Shown here in pieces: positions 25,371 to 33,977 of a DNA stretch of 64,000 bases (the first letter of the stretch is position 1; each line of letters begins with the position of its first letter). Made by a program: the position numbers and the translations under genes. The stretch spans positions 1 to 64,000 of the forward strand of contig NZ_UZWD01000034.1 of NCBI RefSeq assembly GCF_900631955.1. The letters are read 5' to 3'. The notes beneath the pieces were generated by a model. The model did not search any database and was not told the origin of the DNA. It saw only the letters and a program-made list of their open reading frames with translations. The stretch is from Devosia equisanguinis (GTDB taxonomy: Bacteria; Pseudomonadota; Alphaproteobacteria; Rhizobiales; Devosiaceae).

Positions 25371-25988
25371 ATGGCTGAGACCAAGGTGCTCAAGGCACAG
25401 GCGCGCAACGGAGTGGGCAAGGGGGCCGCTCGCGAAGCTCGTCGTCAGGGACTCGTTCCCGCTGTTATTTATGGTGACAAGAAGCCCCCCGTCACCGTGT
25501 CCGTCGCTTACAAGGACGCCCACAAGGCGATCTATGCCGGCGGCTTCAAGTCGCACGTCCTCAACCTCGACGTCGATGGCACCATCCACAAGGTGATCCC
25601 GCGCGATTACCAGCTCGACGTGGTCAAGGACCAGCCGATGCACATCGACTTCCTGCGCGTCTCTGGCAATGCCAAGCTGACCGTGGAAGTGCATGTGAAC
25701 TTCGTCAACGACGAGAAGAGCCCCGGCCTCAAGCGTGGCGGCACCCTCAACGTCGTGCGTCACACCGTCGAAGTGCTGGCTCCCGCCAACGCCATTCCCG
25801 ACGAGATCACCGTTGATCTCTCCGGCTATGAAATCGGCGACTCGATCCACATCTCGGCCGTGACCCTGCCCAAGGGCGTGACCCCGACCATCACCGACCG
25901 CGACTTCACCATCGCGACCGTCGTTGCTCCGTCGGCGCTCAAGTCGGCCGGTGACGAAGGCGAAGAAGAAGCCGCTTCCGAAGAGTAA
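25371..25988 (+). CDS. rplY: 50S ribosomal protein L25/general stress protein Ctc
   Basis: The 205-aa long form has an N-terminal 5S-rRNA-binding L25 domain (KAQARNGVGKGAAREARRQGLVPAVIYG) and a C-terminal TL5/CTC domain (HVNFVNDEKSPGLKRGGTLNVVRHTVEVLAPA), ending in an acidic tail EEEAASEE. Start ATG 25371; earlier in-frame ATGs at 25335-25368 would add an atypical N-terminus. It is followed by pth, a common pairing in proteobacteria. Confidence 0.96.
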   Translation: MAETKVLKAQARNGVGKGAAREARRQGLVPAVIYGDKKPPVTVSVAYKDAHKAIYAGGFKSHVLNLDVDGTIHKVIPRDYQLDVVKDQPMHIDFLRVSGNAKLTVEVHVNFVNDEKSPGLKRGGTLNVVRHTVEVLAPANAIPDEITVDLSGYEIGDSIHISAVTLPKGVTPTITDRDFTIATVVAPSALKSAGDEGEEEAASEE

Positions 25989-26014
25989 GTCTTCCGGATT
26001 GGCAAACCTGTTTG

Positions 26015-26036
26015 AGGCGGCCCCACGGCCGCCTCA
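26015..26036 (+). terminator. GC-rich hairpin between rplY and pth
   Basis: GAGGCGGCC (26015-26023) pairs with GGCCGCCTC (26028-26036) around CCAC. Only a weak T-rich tail follows. It may stop or slow transcription between rplY and pth, or protect the rplY mRNA end. Confidence 0.5.
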
Positions 26037-26058
26037 GTCATTTGTAAGGCTTGGACCC

Positions 26059-26781
26059 ATGAAACTGCTCGTCGGCCTCGGCAATCCCGGCAACCAATAT
26101 GCCGGCAATCGCCACAATATCGGCTTCATGGCTATCGACGCCATCGCCTCGGCCCATGGCATTTCCGGCTGGAAATCCAAGCATGCGGGCCTGATCGCCG
26201 AGGGCAATATCGGCACTGAGCGCGTGCTGCTGCTCAAGCCGCAGACCTTCATGAACAAGTCCGGCGACAGCGTGCAGCAGGTGACGCGCTTTTTCAAAAT
26301 CCCGGTTGGCGAGGTCATCGTCTTCTACGACGAGCTCGACCTGGCGCCCGGCAAGGTGCGGGTCAAGATCGGCGGCGGCAATGGCGGCCATAATGGCCTC
26401 AGGTCCATCGATCCGCAGATCGGGCTCGACTATAAGCGCGTCCGCCTCGGCATCGGCCATCCCGGCAAGGAATTCGTCACCCCGCATGTGCTGGGCGACT
26501 TCGCCAAGTCAGACAAGGCCTGGCTCGATCCGCTGCTCGACGAGATCGCCCGGCAGGCGCCGCTGCTGCTCAAGGGCGACGATAACGGCTTCATGAACAA
26601 GCTGGCGCTGGCCGTGCAGGGTGGCGAGGAGGAAAAACCGGCTGCGGCCCCCAAGGCTTCGGCCTCCAAGCCCGCCCAAAGCCATATCCGCCAGGCGCGC
26701 CCCGCCAAGCCGCAGGCCGACCTCCCCAAGAGCGGCCCCATGGCCGACATGCTCAACAAGCTCTTCGGCAAGGGCGAGTAG
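26059..26781 (+). CDS. pth: Peptidyl-tRNA hydrolase
   Basis: The 240-aa enzyme releases peptides from peptidyl-tRNA after stalled translation. The N-terminal LVGLGNPGNQYAGNRHNIGFMAIDAIA includes the catalytic His19, and QTFMNKSGDSV, FYDELDLAPGKVRVK, GGGNGGHNGL and HPGKEFVTPHVLG are typical. The core (about 190 aa) carries an extra C-terminal tail of about 45 residues rich in Lys, Pro and Ala, common in Rhizobiales. Start ATG 26059. The usual next gene, ychF, is missing here and lies at 40464. Confidence 0.97.
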   Translation: MKLLVGLGNPGNQYAGNRHNIGFMAIDAIASAHGISGWKSKHAGLIAEGNIGTERVLLLKPQTFMNKSGDSVQQVTRFFKIPVGEVIVFYDELDLAPGKVRVKIGGGNGGHNGLRSIDPQIGLDYKRVRLGIGHPGKEFVTPHVLGDFAKSDKAWLDPLLDEIARQAPLLLKGDDNGFMNKLALAVQGGEEEKPAAAPKASASKPAQSHIRQARPAKPQADLPKSGPMADMLNKLFGKGE

Positions 26782-26851
26782 CGCGCTTCCACGGATTCGC
26801 GGCTAGATTCCGGGCATGCCAAATACCCGCTTGGCCTCGTGGCCGAGCGGT

Positions 26852-27060
26852 TGCACGGTAACGGACGGCCAGTGGCCCAGAAAGTCGAACGTTCAAAGCA
26901 TGAGCCACTGGCCGTTCGTCACGGTATCGGCTTGCTTAAGGGGTCTGGTCTCAGGCGGAACCAATATTGCAGGTCCGGCTGCCAAATTTCTACCCCGGCA
27001 GGGGAGCGCCCTCCCCGTCCGATCCTTCCCGCCCGGCCCTGCGTCGGGGCCGCGTGTGTA
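26852..27060. repeat. Long structured repeat, copy B (inverted relative to copy A at 26-231)
   Basis: Bases 26920-27054 repeat the core of copy A in reverse orientation with about 97% identity. The adjoining hairpin, 26858-26876 paired with 26904-26922 around a 27-nt loop, is 19 positions long with one G-T pair and one A-C mismatch. Its sequence differs from that of copy A, yet pairing is kept, including at least two positions where both partners changed. The loops share no obvious sequence. It lies between pth and the EAL gene, at the edge of the accessory block. Confidence 0.8.
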
Positions 27061-27361
27061 ACGGGAATGAGCGGATTATGCCGCAGGGTTTTCGGGCGGG
27101 GATAAGTTTGCTCGCCACACATCAGGATGCAGGCAGCATAGTGCCGAGATGCGGGCCGCCCCGCCTTCAAAATTCAAATTTGCGATAATTCTGGAAACGA
27201 CTGGAAATGGGAGCGGCACCATACTGAAGTTGCAATAACCGCCGCCTGCAGAGGCCAAGCCTGCACGAGGCCGATCGGACATCGCGCCCACACAACATAT
27301 TTAAATTACGAGCAGGCCGGAGCGGAGTAGATCGGACTCTGCAGGCCAAACGGAGACCGAC
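27061..27361. other. Intergenic region upstream of the EAL-PAS gene
   Basis: About 300 bp without a gene. It is AT-richer than its surroundings around 27170-27200 and 27295-27312, where a promoter for the EAL-PAS gene is likely. GGAG lies a few bases before ATG 27362. I see no other feature. Confidence 0.4.
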
Positions 27362-28921
27362 ATGCGTGCCCGCGACAACTCAGCTCTTCTGATGTCGTTC
27401 CAGGCCGCTTTGCTGGATGGCGGCGTTTTTGCGGTCTTTCAGCCCATTGTCACGCCCATCAGCCGGTTGCTGGTGGGCTTTGAGGTTCTGGCACGCTGGC
27501 AGGACCCGGTGATGGGCCTTGTTTCTCCGGCCGAATTCATTCCCATGGCGGACGAGGCGGGCCTGCTCGATGCCATGCTTGCGGCACAGCTGCGGCAGAG
27601 CTTTGAGGCGGCCCGCGACTGGCCCGGCACGTTCTTTCTGGGTTTCAACGTCTCCCCAACGCAGTTGCGCAATGCCAGCGTCGCCGAAATCTTCCGCATC
27701 GAGGCGGAACGGGCGGGCTTTCCCTTCGGCCGCATTCACGTCGAAATCACCGAGACCGCCATTTTCAGCGACGATGCCGAGGCGCACGCGGTGCTCGAAC
27801 AGCTGACCGATATGGGGTTTCACGTCGCGTTGGACGATTTCGGCACCGGCCATTCCAGCCTGAGCTGGCTGCAGACCATGCCCTTTACCAAGATCAAGAT
27901 CGACCTCAGCTTCGTGCGGACCATGCTGGATGATCCCCATACGCGCAAAATCGTCGCCGCGGTGATCGGGCTGGGGCAGAATCTCGGCATGCCGGTGGTG
28001 GCCGAGGGCGTGGAGACGGAGGCGCAGGAGCGCCTTCTGGCCCGGCTTGGCTGCGACCTGGCACAGGGCTATCTGTTCGGTGCCGGCCTGCCCGCAGCCG
28101 ATGTACCGGCAAAGGCCCTCGCAATCTTCCAGCAAGGCGCGCTATCGACCCTCGAAGCGCTGTCGCCCGAACGGCGCGCGGCGCAGCTCGATGCGCTCTA
28201 TGGTTCGTCGGGCCTGTCGATTGCCTTCATCAACCCGGACATGCAGCTGGTTCGGGTCGGCGAGGCGCTGGCCGGACGGCTGGGCCTCGGCACCCATGAA
28301 CTGCGCGGGCGTCCCATCGCCGACCTGCTGCCGGGCATTGTGCCGGTGCTGTCGCAGATGCAAGCCTCACCCACCGCGGCAAGGGATGTCGTGACCTTCG
28401 AATGCGCGATGCCGGCCGGGGGCACCGACCTGGTTTGGGTGCAGGGCGTGACCAATGAGCTCGACGAAATCATGGGCTATTCGATCGTCGGCATCGACAT
28501 TACGCAACGCAAACAGACCGAAGCGCTGCTCAGGGAAAGCGCAGAACACTATCGCCACACCGTCGAGCTGATGCCCCACATGCCCTGGACCGCGGACGCG
28601 ACGGGACAGCTGCTCTATCTCTCGCCGCAACACACCATGCTGCAGCATGCCCCGCTCGATGCCTTGCAGGGCGGCGGCTGGCTCGACCAGGTCCATCCCG
28701 ACGATTTCGAGCAGGTGGAGGCGACATGGAACCGTGCCATCACCCACCAATTGGATATCGATGAAGAATTGCGGCTGCGACAGACTGACGGCAGCTATCG
28801 CTGGTTCTGGGTGTTTGCGCAGCCGCGGCGCGACAACGAGGGGCACGTCCTGCGGTGGTATGGCATCACCCAGGACATCGACTGCTACAAACGACCGGGC
28901 GCCCAGCCGGTCGAGGGCTAG
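27362..28921 (+). CDS. EAL-domain c-di-GMP phosphodiesterase with C-terminal PAS domains
   Basis: The 519-aa protein has an N-terminal EAL domain (about 10-255) and two PAS/PAC units (about 275-385 and 390-510). The catalytic set is present: Glu in the EVL variant (residues 41-43), N in FNVSPTQL, E in VEITET, DDFGTG, KIKID and the Glu of VAEGVET. An active phosphodiesterase is therefore plausible. The order EAL then PAS is unusual, since sensors normally precede the enzyme domain. The second PAS ends in the typical LRWYGITQDID. Downstream DNA carries a decayed third PAS unit, so the protein may be truncated compared with its ancestor. Confidence 0.9.
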   Translation: MRARDNSALLMSFQAALLDGGVFAVFQPIVTPISRLLVGFEVLARWQDPVMGLVSPAEFIPMADEAGLLDAMLAAQLRQSFEAARDWPGTFFLGFNVSPTQLRNASVAEIFRIEAERAGFPFGRIHVEITETAIFSDDAEAHAVLEQLTDMGFHVALDDFGTGHSSLSWLQTMPFTKIKIDLSFVRTMLDDPHTRKIVAAVIGLGQNLGMPVVAEGVETEAQERLLARLGCDLAQGYLFGAGLPAADVPAKALAIFQQGALSTLEALSPERRAAQLDALYGSSGLSIAFINPDMQLVRVGEALAGRLGLGTHELRGRPIADLLPGIVPVLSQMQASPTAARDVVTFECAMPAGGTDLVWVQGVTNELDEIMGYSIVGIDITQRKQTEALLRESAEHYRHTVELMPHMPWTADATGQLLYLSPQHTMLQHAPLDALQGGGWLDQVHPDDFEQVEATWNRAITHQLDIDEELRLRQTDGSYRWFWVFAQPRRDNEGHVLRWYGITQDIDCYKRPGAQPVEG

Positions 28922-29288
28922 CGCGAGGGCGAGGCGCTGCTGGAAGACAGCCCCTTTGCCTTTGGAAAGTTACCCTGGACGGCGAGTTGAGCGCTACCAA
29001 TCAGCGCGGCAAGCACCGGATTGGTCTCAAAAGCGAAGACCTGCAGCACTGGCGCGACTACTTACACCCGGACGACCTGGAGCGGGTTGAGCGGGACTGG
29101 TCGTCATTTCTGGGCTGTCACCCCCCTTATTCGCCGTCCTTCGGGGCCTTGCCACGAGACGGATCATGGCAAGAGATCCATGCCTGCGCCTGGCCAAGGC
29201 GCGGCGCCACGGAGGCATTCTGCACTGGTTCGGGGCTTCCGAAACCCAGGATATACCTGGGGCAATCAACGGGGACGGGGCCGGCTGA
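28922..29288 (+). pseudogene. Decayed third PAS domain downstream of the EAL-PAS gene
   Basis: Three reading frames together rebuild a PAS/PAC unit. In the frame of the upstream gene, past its TAG stop (28919-28921), the sequence reads REGEALLEDSPFAF. In a second frame come KVTLDGELSATNQRG and LHPDDLERVERDW, then GSWQEIHACAWPRRG. In a third frame comes ILHWFGASETQDI, the counterpart of LRWYGITQDI in the preceding PAS, with a TGA at 29286. One nonsense change and two frameshifts explain this. The ancestral gene would have run from 27362 to about 29288. Confidence 0.75.
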
Positions 29289-29313
29289 CGCGCGCTGGAC
29301 AGGAGCACTAAGG

Positions 29314-30000
29314 CTAGATCAGACCCGATGCCGGAATGAGGATCGGCAGGTTGACCAGGAGGTGCAGCAGCATGCAAGCTGGCAGATTGCGCCGCCGCAG
29401 ATAGAGCGCATAGATCATGACGGTGCCGCCACCATGATAGAGAAACCAGGTGGGGCCGAAAAAGGCCAGGTGCGGGGCCACAAAGATGGCAAAACTGATC
29501 GCTGGCCCGATCCAGCGCGATGACGTCAAGTCGTTGATCCGCTCGATCGGATAGCCGCGATAGAGGACTTCTTCGGTGATGGCCGCCGTGACGATCATGG
29601 CAACAAGAACCGGGACCGGCAGGGCCACGAGGCTCGCCGTGCCAGGATCGTCTGCTGGCGGCAAAAGGGTCATGGCGAGCCACGACCAGGCCATCGCGAT
29701 GCCCCAATAGAAAAGGGCGGTCTCGATGTCCTTGCCATCCGGACGCCTGATCAGGATCGACGCCAGCGTCCGTCTTTCGACAAGGATAATGAACGCGACG
29801 ACGGCGAGAACAGCCAGCCAATTCCACAGGATGATGGATGCCGGCCCCTCGGGCCCGACGTCAAGACCCCACCAGCGAAGCAGCGGGTTGACGTAGCTCG
29901 GGAAATAGCAAATCACCAATCCGAGCAGGATGATAGCCGATCTCTGTATCACCGGACGAGTGTCCGATAGATCGCATCGGGTGGCAATAGCCCAGCGCAT
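29314..30000 (-). CDS. CPBP-family intramembrane glutamic endopeptidase (Abi/CAAX-like)
   Basis: The 228-aa membrane protein contains the CPBP motif 1 EEVLYRGYPIERI (Glu-Glu-x3-Arg), motif 2 FVAPHLAFF with the catalytic His, and a further His in LLHLLVN. About six hydrophobic helices are seen. In bacteria these proteases are linked to bacteriocin immunity or signalling, but most are uncharacterised. The start is uncertain; ATG 30000 gives MRWAIATRCDLSDTRP. A longer frame to 30204 would overlap the divergent kinase gene. Confidence 0.8.
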   Translation of the reverse strand: MRWAIATRCDLSDTRPVIQRSAIILLGLVICYFPSYVNPLLRWWGLDVGPEGPASIILWNWLAVLAVVAFIILVERRTLASILIRRPDGKDIETALFYWGIAMAWSWLAMTLLPPADDPGTASLVALPVPVLVAMIVTAAITEEVLYRGYPIERINDLTSSRWIGPAISFAIFVAPHLAFFGPTWFLYHGGGTVMIYALYLRRRNLPACMLLHLLVNLPILIPASGLI

Positions 30001-30100
30001 ATTCTTGGTGTCGCGGCCGTGGCATCGGGCGGAGGTCGCGCAACGGATCGCCGCCGTGACAAATTGGGTCGGCGTTGGTAAGTGCCGCAGCGGGAGGACC

Positions 30101-30643
30101 ATGATGATCGATTTTCGAGGCCACATTCTGCTGCTGTCCGGCCATCCTGGCTCCGGAAAGACCACGACGGCCGAGGCGCTGGCGCACCTGCCCGGCGGGC
30201 CCAAGGTGCATCTGCATTCCGATGACTTCTGGGGCTATATCAAGCATGGCCATATCGACCCCTGGCTCGAAGAGGCGCATGAGCAGAACCGCATGATCAT
30301 GCAGATCGCAGCTGACGTCGCTGGCCATTATGCCCGCCACGGCTATTTCGTGGTGCTCGATGGCGTGGTGCGGCCGAGCTGGCTGCCGGCCTTTCAGGCA
30401 TTGGGCCTGCCGCTGCACTATATCGTGTTGCGCACGACTGCCGCCGAGGCGATCGATCGGTGCGTTCTGCGGGGCGGCGATAGTTTGAGCGACCCGAATG
30501 TGGTCGCAGACCTGCATGCCGAATTCATGGCGCTGGGGCCTTACGAGGCGCATGTCCTCTCGGTTTCCGGGCAGGATCGAGATGGAGCGTTGAAGTCGGT
30601 CGTGGATGCGCTGCAGTCGGGCCGGTTCGGGGTTGCGGAATAG
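30101..30643 (+). CDS. P-loop kinase-like ATPase (AAA family), 180 aa
   Basis: The Walker A motif GHPGSGKTT lies near residue 15 after a hydrophobic strand (HILLLSG). The rest resembles small-molecule kinases of the shikimate/gluconate/Zeta-toxin type: HLHSDDFWGYIKHGHIDPW with an Asp-Asp pair as candidate catalytic base, FVVLDGVVRP as Walker-B-like strand, and the lid DRCVLRGGD. ATG 30101 follows GGGAGGACC. The substrate is unknown. It is divergent from the CPBP gene. Confidence 0.8.
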   Translation: MMIDFRGHILLLSGHPGSGKTTTAEALAHLPGGPKVHLHSDDFWGYIKHGHIDPWLEEAHEQNRMIMQIAADVAGHYARHGYFVVLDGVVRPSWLPAFQALGLPLHYIVLRTTAAEAIDRCVLRGGDSLSDPNVVADLHAEFMALGPYEAHVLSVSGQDRDGALKSVVDALQSGRFGVAE

Positions 30644-30686
30644 AGGCGGCGGGGGCGTGTTGAGAACCGCCTTAACTGCTCTTTCG

Positions 30687-30901
30687 CCTCCCTCCCCCTT
30701 GTGGGCCTGGGAATGAGGGGGCAGGCGCTGATCCATCCAGGACTTCGTTCATTGATGGGAGTTGCTGAACCTGCAGCACCCCCACCTAACCTCCCCCTGT
30801 AGAAGGGGGAGGGAGAGCAGGAGCCGAAGCCGAAGCGCCTCCCAATGCGCTCAAAGTGAACACCTCCCTCCCCTTGTGGGGAGGGAGGACGAGGGCCGAG
30901 G
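30687..30901. repeat. GC-rich palindromic intergenic repeats
   Basis: The gap 30644-30915 contains CCTCCCTCCCCCTTGTGGGCC...GAGGGGG (30687-30720) and, at 30779-30901, arms CCCCCACCTAACCTCCCCCTG/AGAAGGGGGAGGG and CCTCCCTCCCCTTGTGGGGAGGGAGG. The 30779 arm is the same unit as at 13826. No gene is visible here. Confidence 0.7.
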
Positions 30902-30915
30902 GGCCGGATTATGGC

Positions 30916-32283
30916 CTACGCCACCTGCGCTTTGCGGGGGCCGCGGGCCCATTCGGGGAGCCAGGTGCCGTGGGCGGCGATGAGGTCATCGACGAGGTTC
31001 CAGATCTGGTCGAGATCGAGCTCGGCAGCGGTGTGCGGGTCCATCATCGCAGCGTGGTAGATGTGCTCGCGATTTTCCTCGATCAGCGCGCGGACGGTGA
31101 GTTCCTGCACATTGATATTGGTGCGGATCAGCGCGGTGAGCTGGGGCGGCAGCTCGCCGATATAGGTGGGTTGCAGGCCATTGTCGTCGACGAGGCACGG
31201 CACTTCGACGGCGGCCGCATTGGGCAGCGAGGTGATGACGCCATTATTGCGCAAATTGCCGTAGATCACCGAGGGTTCGCCGGTCCACACCGAATTGACG
31301 ATGGAGCTGGCATATTCCTTTGAGGCCTTCACCTCGATGCGGTTGGCATTGCGATATTCCTCGCTGGTGCGCTTCCAGCTGGCGATCTGCTCGACGCAGC
31401 GCTTGGGATACTCGTCCAGCGGAATGCCGAATTTCTCGATGATGTCTTCGCGGCCCTCCTTGATGAAATAGGGCGTGTATTCGGCGAAGTGCTCGGAGCT
31501 TTCAGTGACGAAATAGCCCAGCCGCGTCATCATCTCGTAGCGCACCTTGTTGGGGCAGCGCGGGTTCCAGCCCGGCTTGGGCGCGCGGCCTTCGGCATAA
31601 GCGCGATGCAGGTCCGGATAGAGGTTCTTGTAGCTGCCATCGGGCTGGCGATGCTCGAAATTGAGGTAGAAGGCCATGTGGTTGATGCCGGCCGAGCGAT
31701 AGCGGATTTCCTCGTAGGGAATGCCGAGATCATGCGCCAGTTCATGCGCCGTGCCCTGCACCGAATGGCAGAGGCCGACCTGCTTGATGGTCGGGTACTT
31801 TTCCGAAATGGCCCAGGTGTTGATGGCCATCGGGTTGACATATTGCAGCATGATGGCGTTGGGCGCGACCTCGAGCATATCTTCGCAGATGCTCCACAGA
31901 TGCGGCACGGTCCTGAGGCCGCGCATGATGCCGCCGACACCCAGCGTATCGGCAATGGTCTGGCGCAGATTGTATTTCTTGGGCACGTCGAAATCGACGA
32001 CGGTCGAAGGCTCGTAGCCGCCGATCTGGAAGCAGACGACGACGAAATTGGTGCCGTCCAGCGCCTGGCGCTGATTGTCATAGGTCTTGACCGTGGCGGG
32101 TACGCCCAGCGTGTTGACCAGCTTGCCGGCAATAACGGCGCTTTCCTCGAGCCGGGTCGGATTGATGTCCATGAGCCGGATTTCGGCGCCGGCAAGCGCC
32201 GGGCGCTGCAGGATGTCGCCGACAATGTTCTTCATGAACACCGACGAGCCGGCGCCGATGAAAGTGATTTTGGGATTTGCCAT
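30916..32283 (-). CDS. GH4 alpha-galactosidase/alpha-glucosidase (AgaL/MelA-like)
   Basis: The 455-aa NAD+- and Mn2+-dependent glycosidase of family GH4 uses a redox-elimination mechanism. The N-terminal Rossmann motif ITFIGAGSSVFMKN and the metal ligands Cys172-His173 (LCHSVQG) and Asn201-His202 (GINHMAFY) are intact. Substrates are most probably alpha-galactosides such as melibiose or raffinose, because it is encoded with an agp-like uptake system. It is downstream in the operon of the ABC transporter genes (19 bp from the ATPase gene). Start ATG 32283. Confidence 0.9.
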   Translation of the reverse strand: MANPKITFIGAGSSVFMKNIVGDILQRPALAGAEIRLMDINPTRLEESAVIAGKLVNTLGVPATVKTYDNQRQALDGTNFVVVCFQIGGYEPSTVVDFDVPKKYNLRQTIADTLGVGGIMRGLRTVPHLWSICEDMLEVAPNAIMLQYVNPMAINTWAISEKYPTIKQVGLCHSVQGTAHELAHDLGIPYEEIRYRSAGINHMAFYLNFEHRQPDGSYKNLYPDLHRAYAEGRAPKPGWNPRCPNKVRYEMMTRLGYFVTESSEHFAEYTPYFIKEGREDIIEKFGIPLDEYPKRCVEQIASWKRTSEEYRNANRIEVKASKEYASSIVNSVWTGEPSVIYGNLRNNGVITSLPNAAAVEVPCLVDDNGLQPTYIGELPPQLTALIRTNINVQELTVRALIEENREHIYHAAMMDPHTAAELDLDQIWNLVDDLIAAHGTWLPEWARGPRKAQVA

Positions 32284-32302
32284 TTGGGGAATGCTCCGGG
32301 AG

Positions 32303-33967
32303 TTAGGCGGCAATTTCGAACGCGGCGCGCACAAGGCGACGCGTGTAATCGGTTTGGGGGTTAATCAGGACTTCGTTCACTGGCCCCTGCTCCACGATCT
32401 TGCCGTGTTGCATCACCATCACCCGGTGACAGAGGGCCCGCACGACTTTGAGATCGTGCGAAATGAAGAGGTAGGAGAGACCCTTCTCGTCCTGCAGCTT
32501 GCGCAAGAGGTCGATGATCTGGGCCTGGACGGACAGGTCGAGCGCCGAGGTCGGCTCGTCGAGCAGGATGAATTCCGGCTCGAGCGCGATCGCCCTGGCG
32601 ATGGCGATGCGCTGCCGCTGCCCGCCGGAGAATTCGTGCGGAAAGCGCGCCAGGATATTGTCGGGCATGCCCGCATCCTTCAGCGCCTGCTGCACGCGCT
32701 CGCCGCGTTCACGCCCATTGGCACCGATGCCGTTGACGATCAGCCCCTCTTCGATGATCTGACGGATCGACATGCGCGGATTGAGCGACGCGAAGGGGTC
32801 CTGGAAGACGATCTGCATGCGGCTGCGCAGCGGGCGCATGGCCTTGCGGTCCTTGCCATCGATGCGTTCGCCATCAAACCAGATCTGGCCACCCTGATTG
32901 TTGATCAGCCGGATCAGCGCCTGCCCGAACGTGGTCTTGCCCGAGCCGCTCTCGCCAACGATCCCCAGCGTTTCATTGCGCATGAGCTTTATGTCGAGAT
33001 TATCGACGGCCTTGAGCTCGAAGAAATCGGGTTTGAGGAAGCTGCCGCGTTTGAGCGTGAAGGCAACCTTCACCTCCTTGCCCTCGAGCACGGTGTCATG
33101 GACGCCCTCGGCCAGTGGCAGCGCCGTGCCGCGCGGCTCGGAGGCGAGCAGATGACGCGTATAGGCATGCTGCGGATTGGCGAACAGGGCCGCTGTCTCG
33201 TTATGTTCCTGCACCTTGCCGTTCTGCATCACATAGACATATTCGGAGAACTGCCGGACGATGGTCAGGTCATGGGTGATCAGGATCACCGCCATGCCGT
33301 ACTTGTCCTTGAGGTCCTTGATCAGGTTGAGGATCTGCGCCTGCACGGTGACGTCGAGCGCCGTGGTCGGCTCGTCGGCGATCAGCACGTCGGGGCGATT
33401 GGCCAGGGCCATGGCGATCATGACGCGCTGGCGCTGGCCGCCCGAAAGCTGGTGCGGATAATTGTTGAGACGGGCGCGCGGCTCGGGGATCTGCACTTCC
33501 TCGAGCAGCTTCTCGGCCCGGCTCATCGCCTCCTGCCGCGACACGCGGTTATGCAGGTGGATGATTTCGCAGATCTGCTGGCCGATCGTATAGACCGGAT
33601 TGAGCGAGCTCATCGGCTCCTGGAAGATCATCGCAATGTCATTGCCGCGCATCTTGCGCATGTCGCGATCGCTCATGGTGACGACATCCCGGCCCGCCAG
33701 GGTGATGCGTGTCTCCGGCAGGATGGTGGCGCGCTTGGTGAGGAGCTTCATGATGGTGCGGGCGGTCACCGACTTGCCCGAGCCGCTTTCCCCGACCAGG
33801 GCAATGGTCTCGCCCTTGTGCAATTGGAAGGACACGTCGCGCACGGCATTGACCACGCCGCCCTCGACCTTGAAATCGACCCCGATATTGCGGGCATCGA
33901 GGATCAGCTCGCGCCCATGGGTACCCAGATCGTGCCGTTCGGCGGGCGCCAGATTGGTGGTGCTCAT
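32303..33967 (-). CDS. ABC transporter ATP-binding protein, fused double ATPase (Dpp/Opp type)
   Basis: The 554-aa protein contains two complete ABC ATPases in tandem. The first has Walker A GESGSGKSV (59-67), signature LSGGQRQRV and Walker B VLIADEPTTALD; the second has GESGSGKTT, FSGGQRQRI and ILLDEPTSALD. Each is followed by an oligopeptide-type C-terminal region (HAYTRHLLAS, TDYTRRLV). It powers the two permeases encoded upstream. In the Sinorhizobium agp system the ATPases belong to the same Opp-like family. Start ATG 33967. Confidence 0.93.
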   Translation of the reverse strand: MSTTNLAPAERHDLGTHGRELILDARNIGVDFKVEGGVVNAVRDVSFQLHKGETIALVGESGSGKSVTARTIMKLLTKRATILPETRITLAGRDVVTMSDRDMRKMRGNDIAMIFQEPMSSLNPVYTIGQQICEIIHLHNRVSRQEAMSRAEKLLEEVQIPEPRARLNNYPHQLSGGQRQRVMIAMALANRPDVLIADEPTTALDVTVQAQILNLIKDLKDKYGMAVILITHDLTIVRQFSEYVYVMQNGKVQEHNETAALFANPQHAYTRHLLASEPRGTALPLAEGVHDTVLEGKEVKVAFTLKRGSFLKPDFFELKAVDNLDIKLMRNETLGIVGESGSGKTTFGQALIRLINNQGGQIWFDGERIDGKDRKAMRPLRSRMQIVFQDPFASLNPRMSIRQIIEEGLIVNGIGANGRERGERVQQALKDAGMPDNILARFPHEFSGGQRQRIAIARAIALEPEFILLDEPTSALDLSVQAQIIDLLRKLQDEKGLSYLFISHDLKVVRALCHRVMVMQHGKIVEQGPVNEVLINPQTDYTRRLVRAAFEIAA

Positions 33968-33977
33968 CGCGCGCTCC

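Noticed and set aside
26836..26866. tRNA-like D-arm sequence GTGGCCGAGCGGTTGCACGG
   Set aside because: It resembles the start of a Ser/Leu tRNA, but there is no anticodon arm, T-arm GGTTCGAATCC or acceptor pairing downstream. The stretch leads into the hairpin of structured repeat B.
29314..30643. Abortive-infection (Abi) toxin-antitoxin pair formed by the CPBP protease and the P-loop kinase
   Set aside because: The genes are divergent, not an operon, and the kinase resembles metabolic small-molecule kinases more than known toxins. No further defence gene is nearby.
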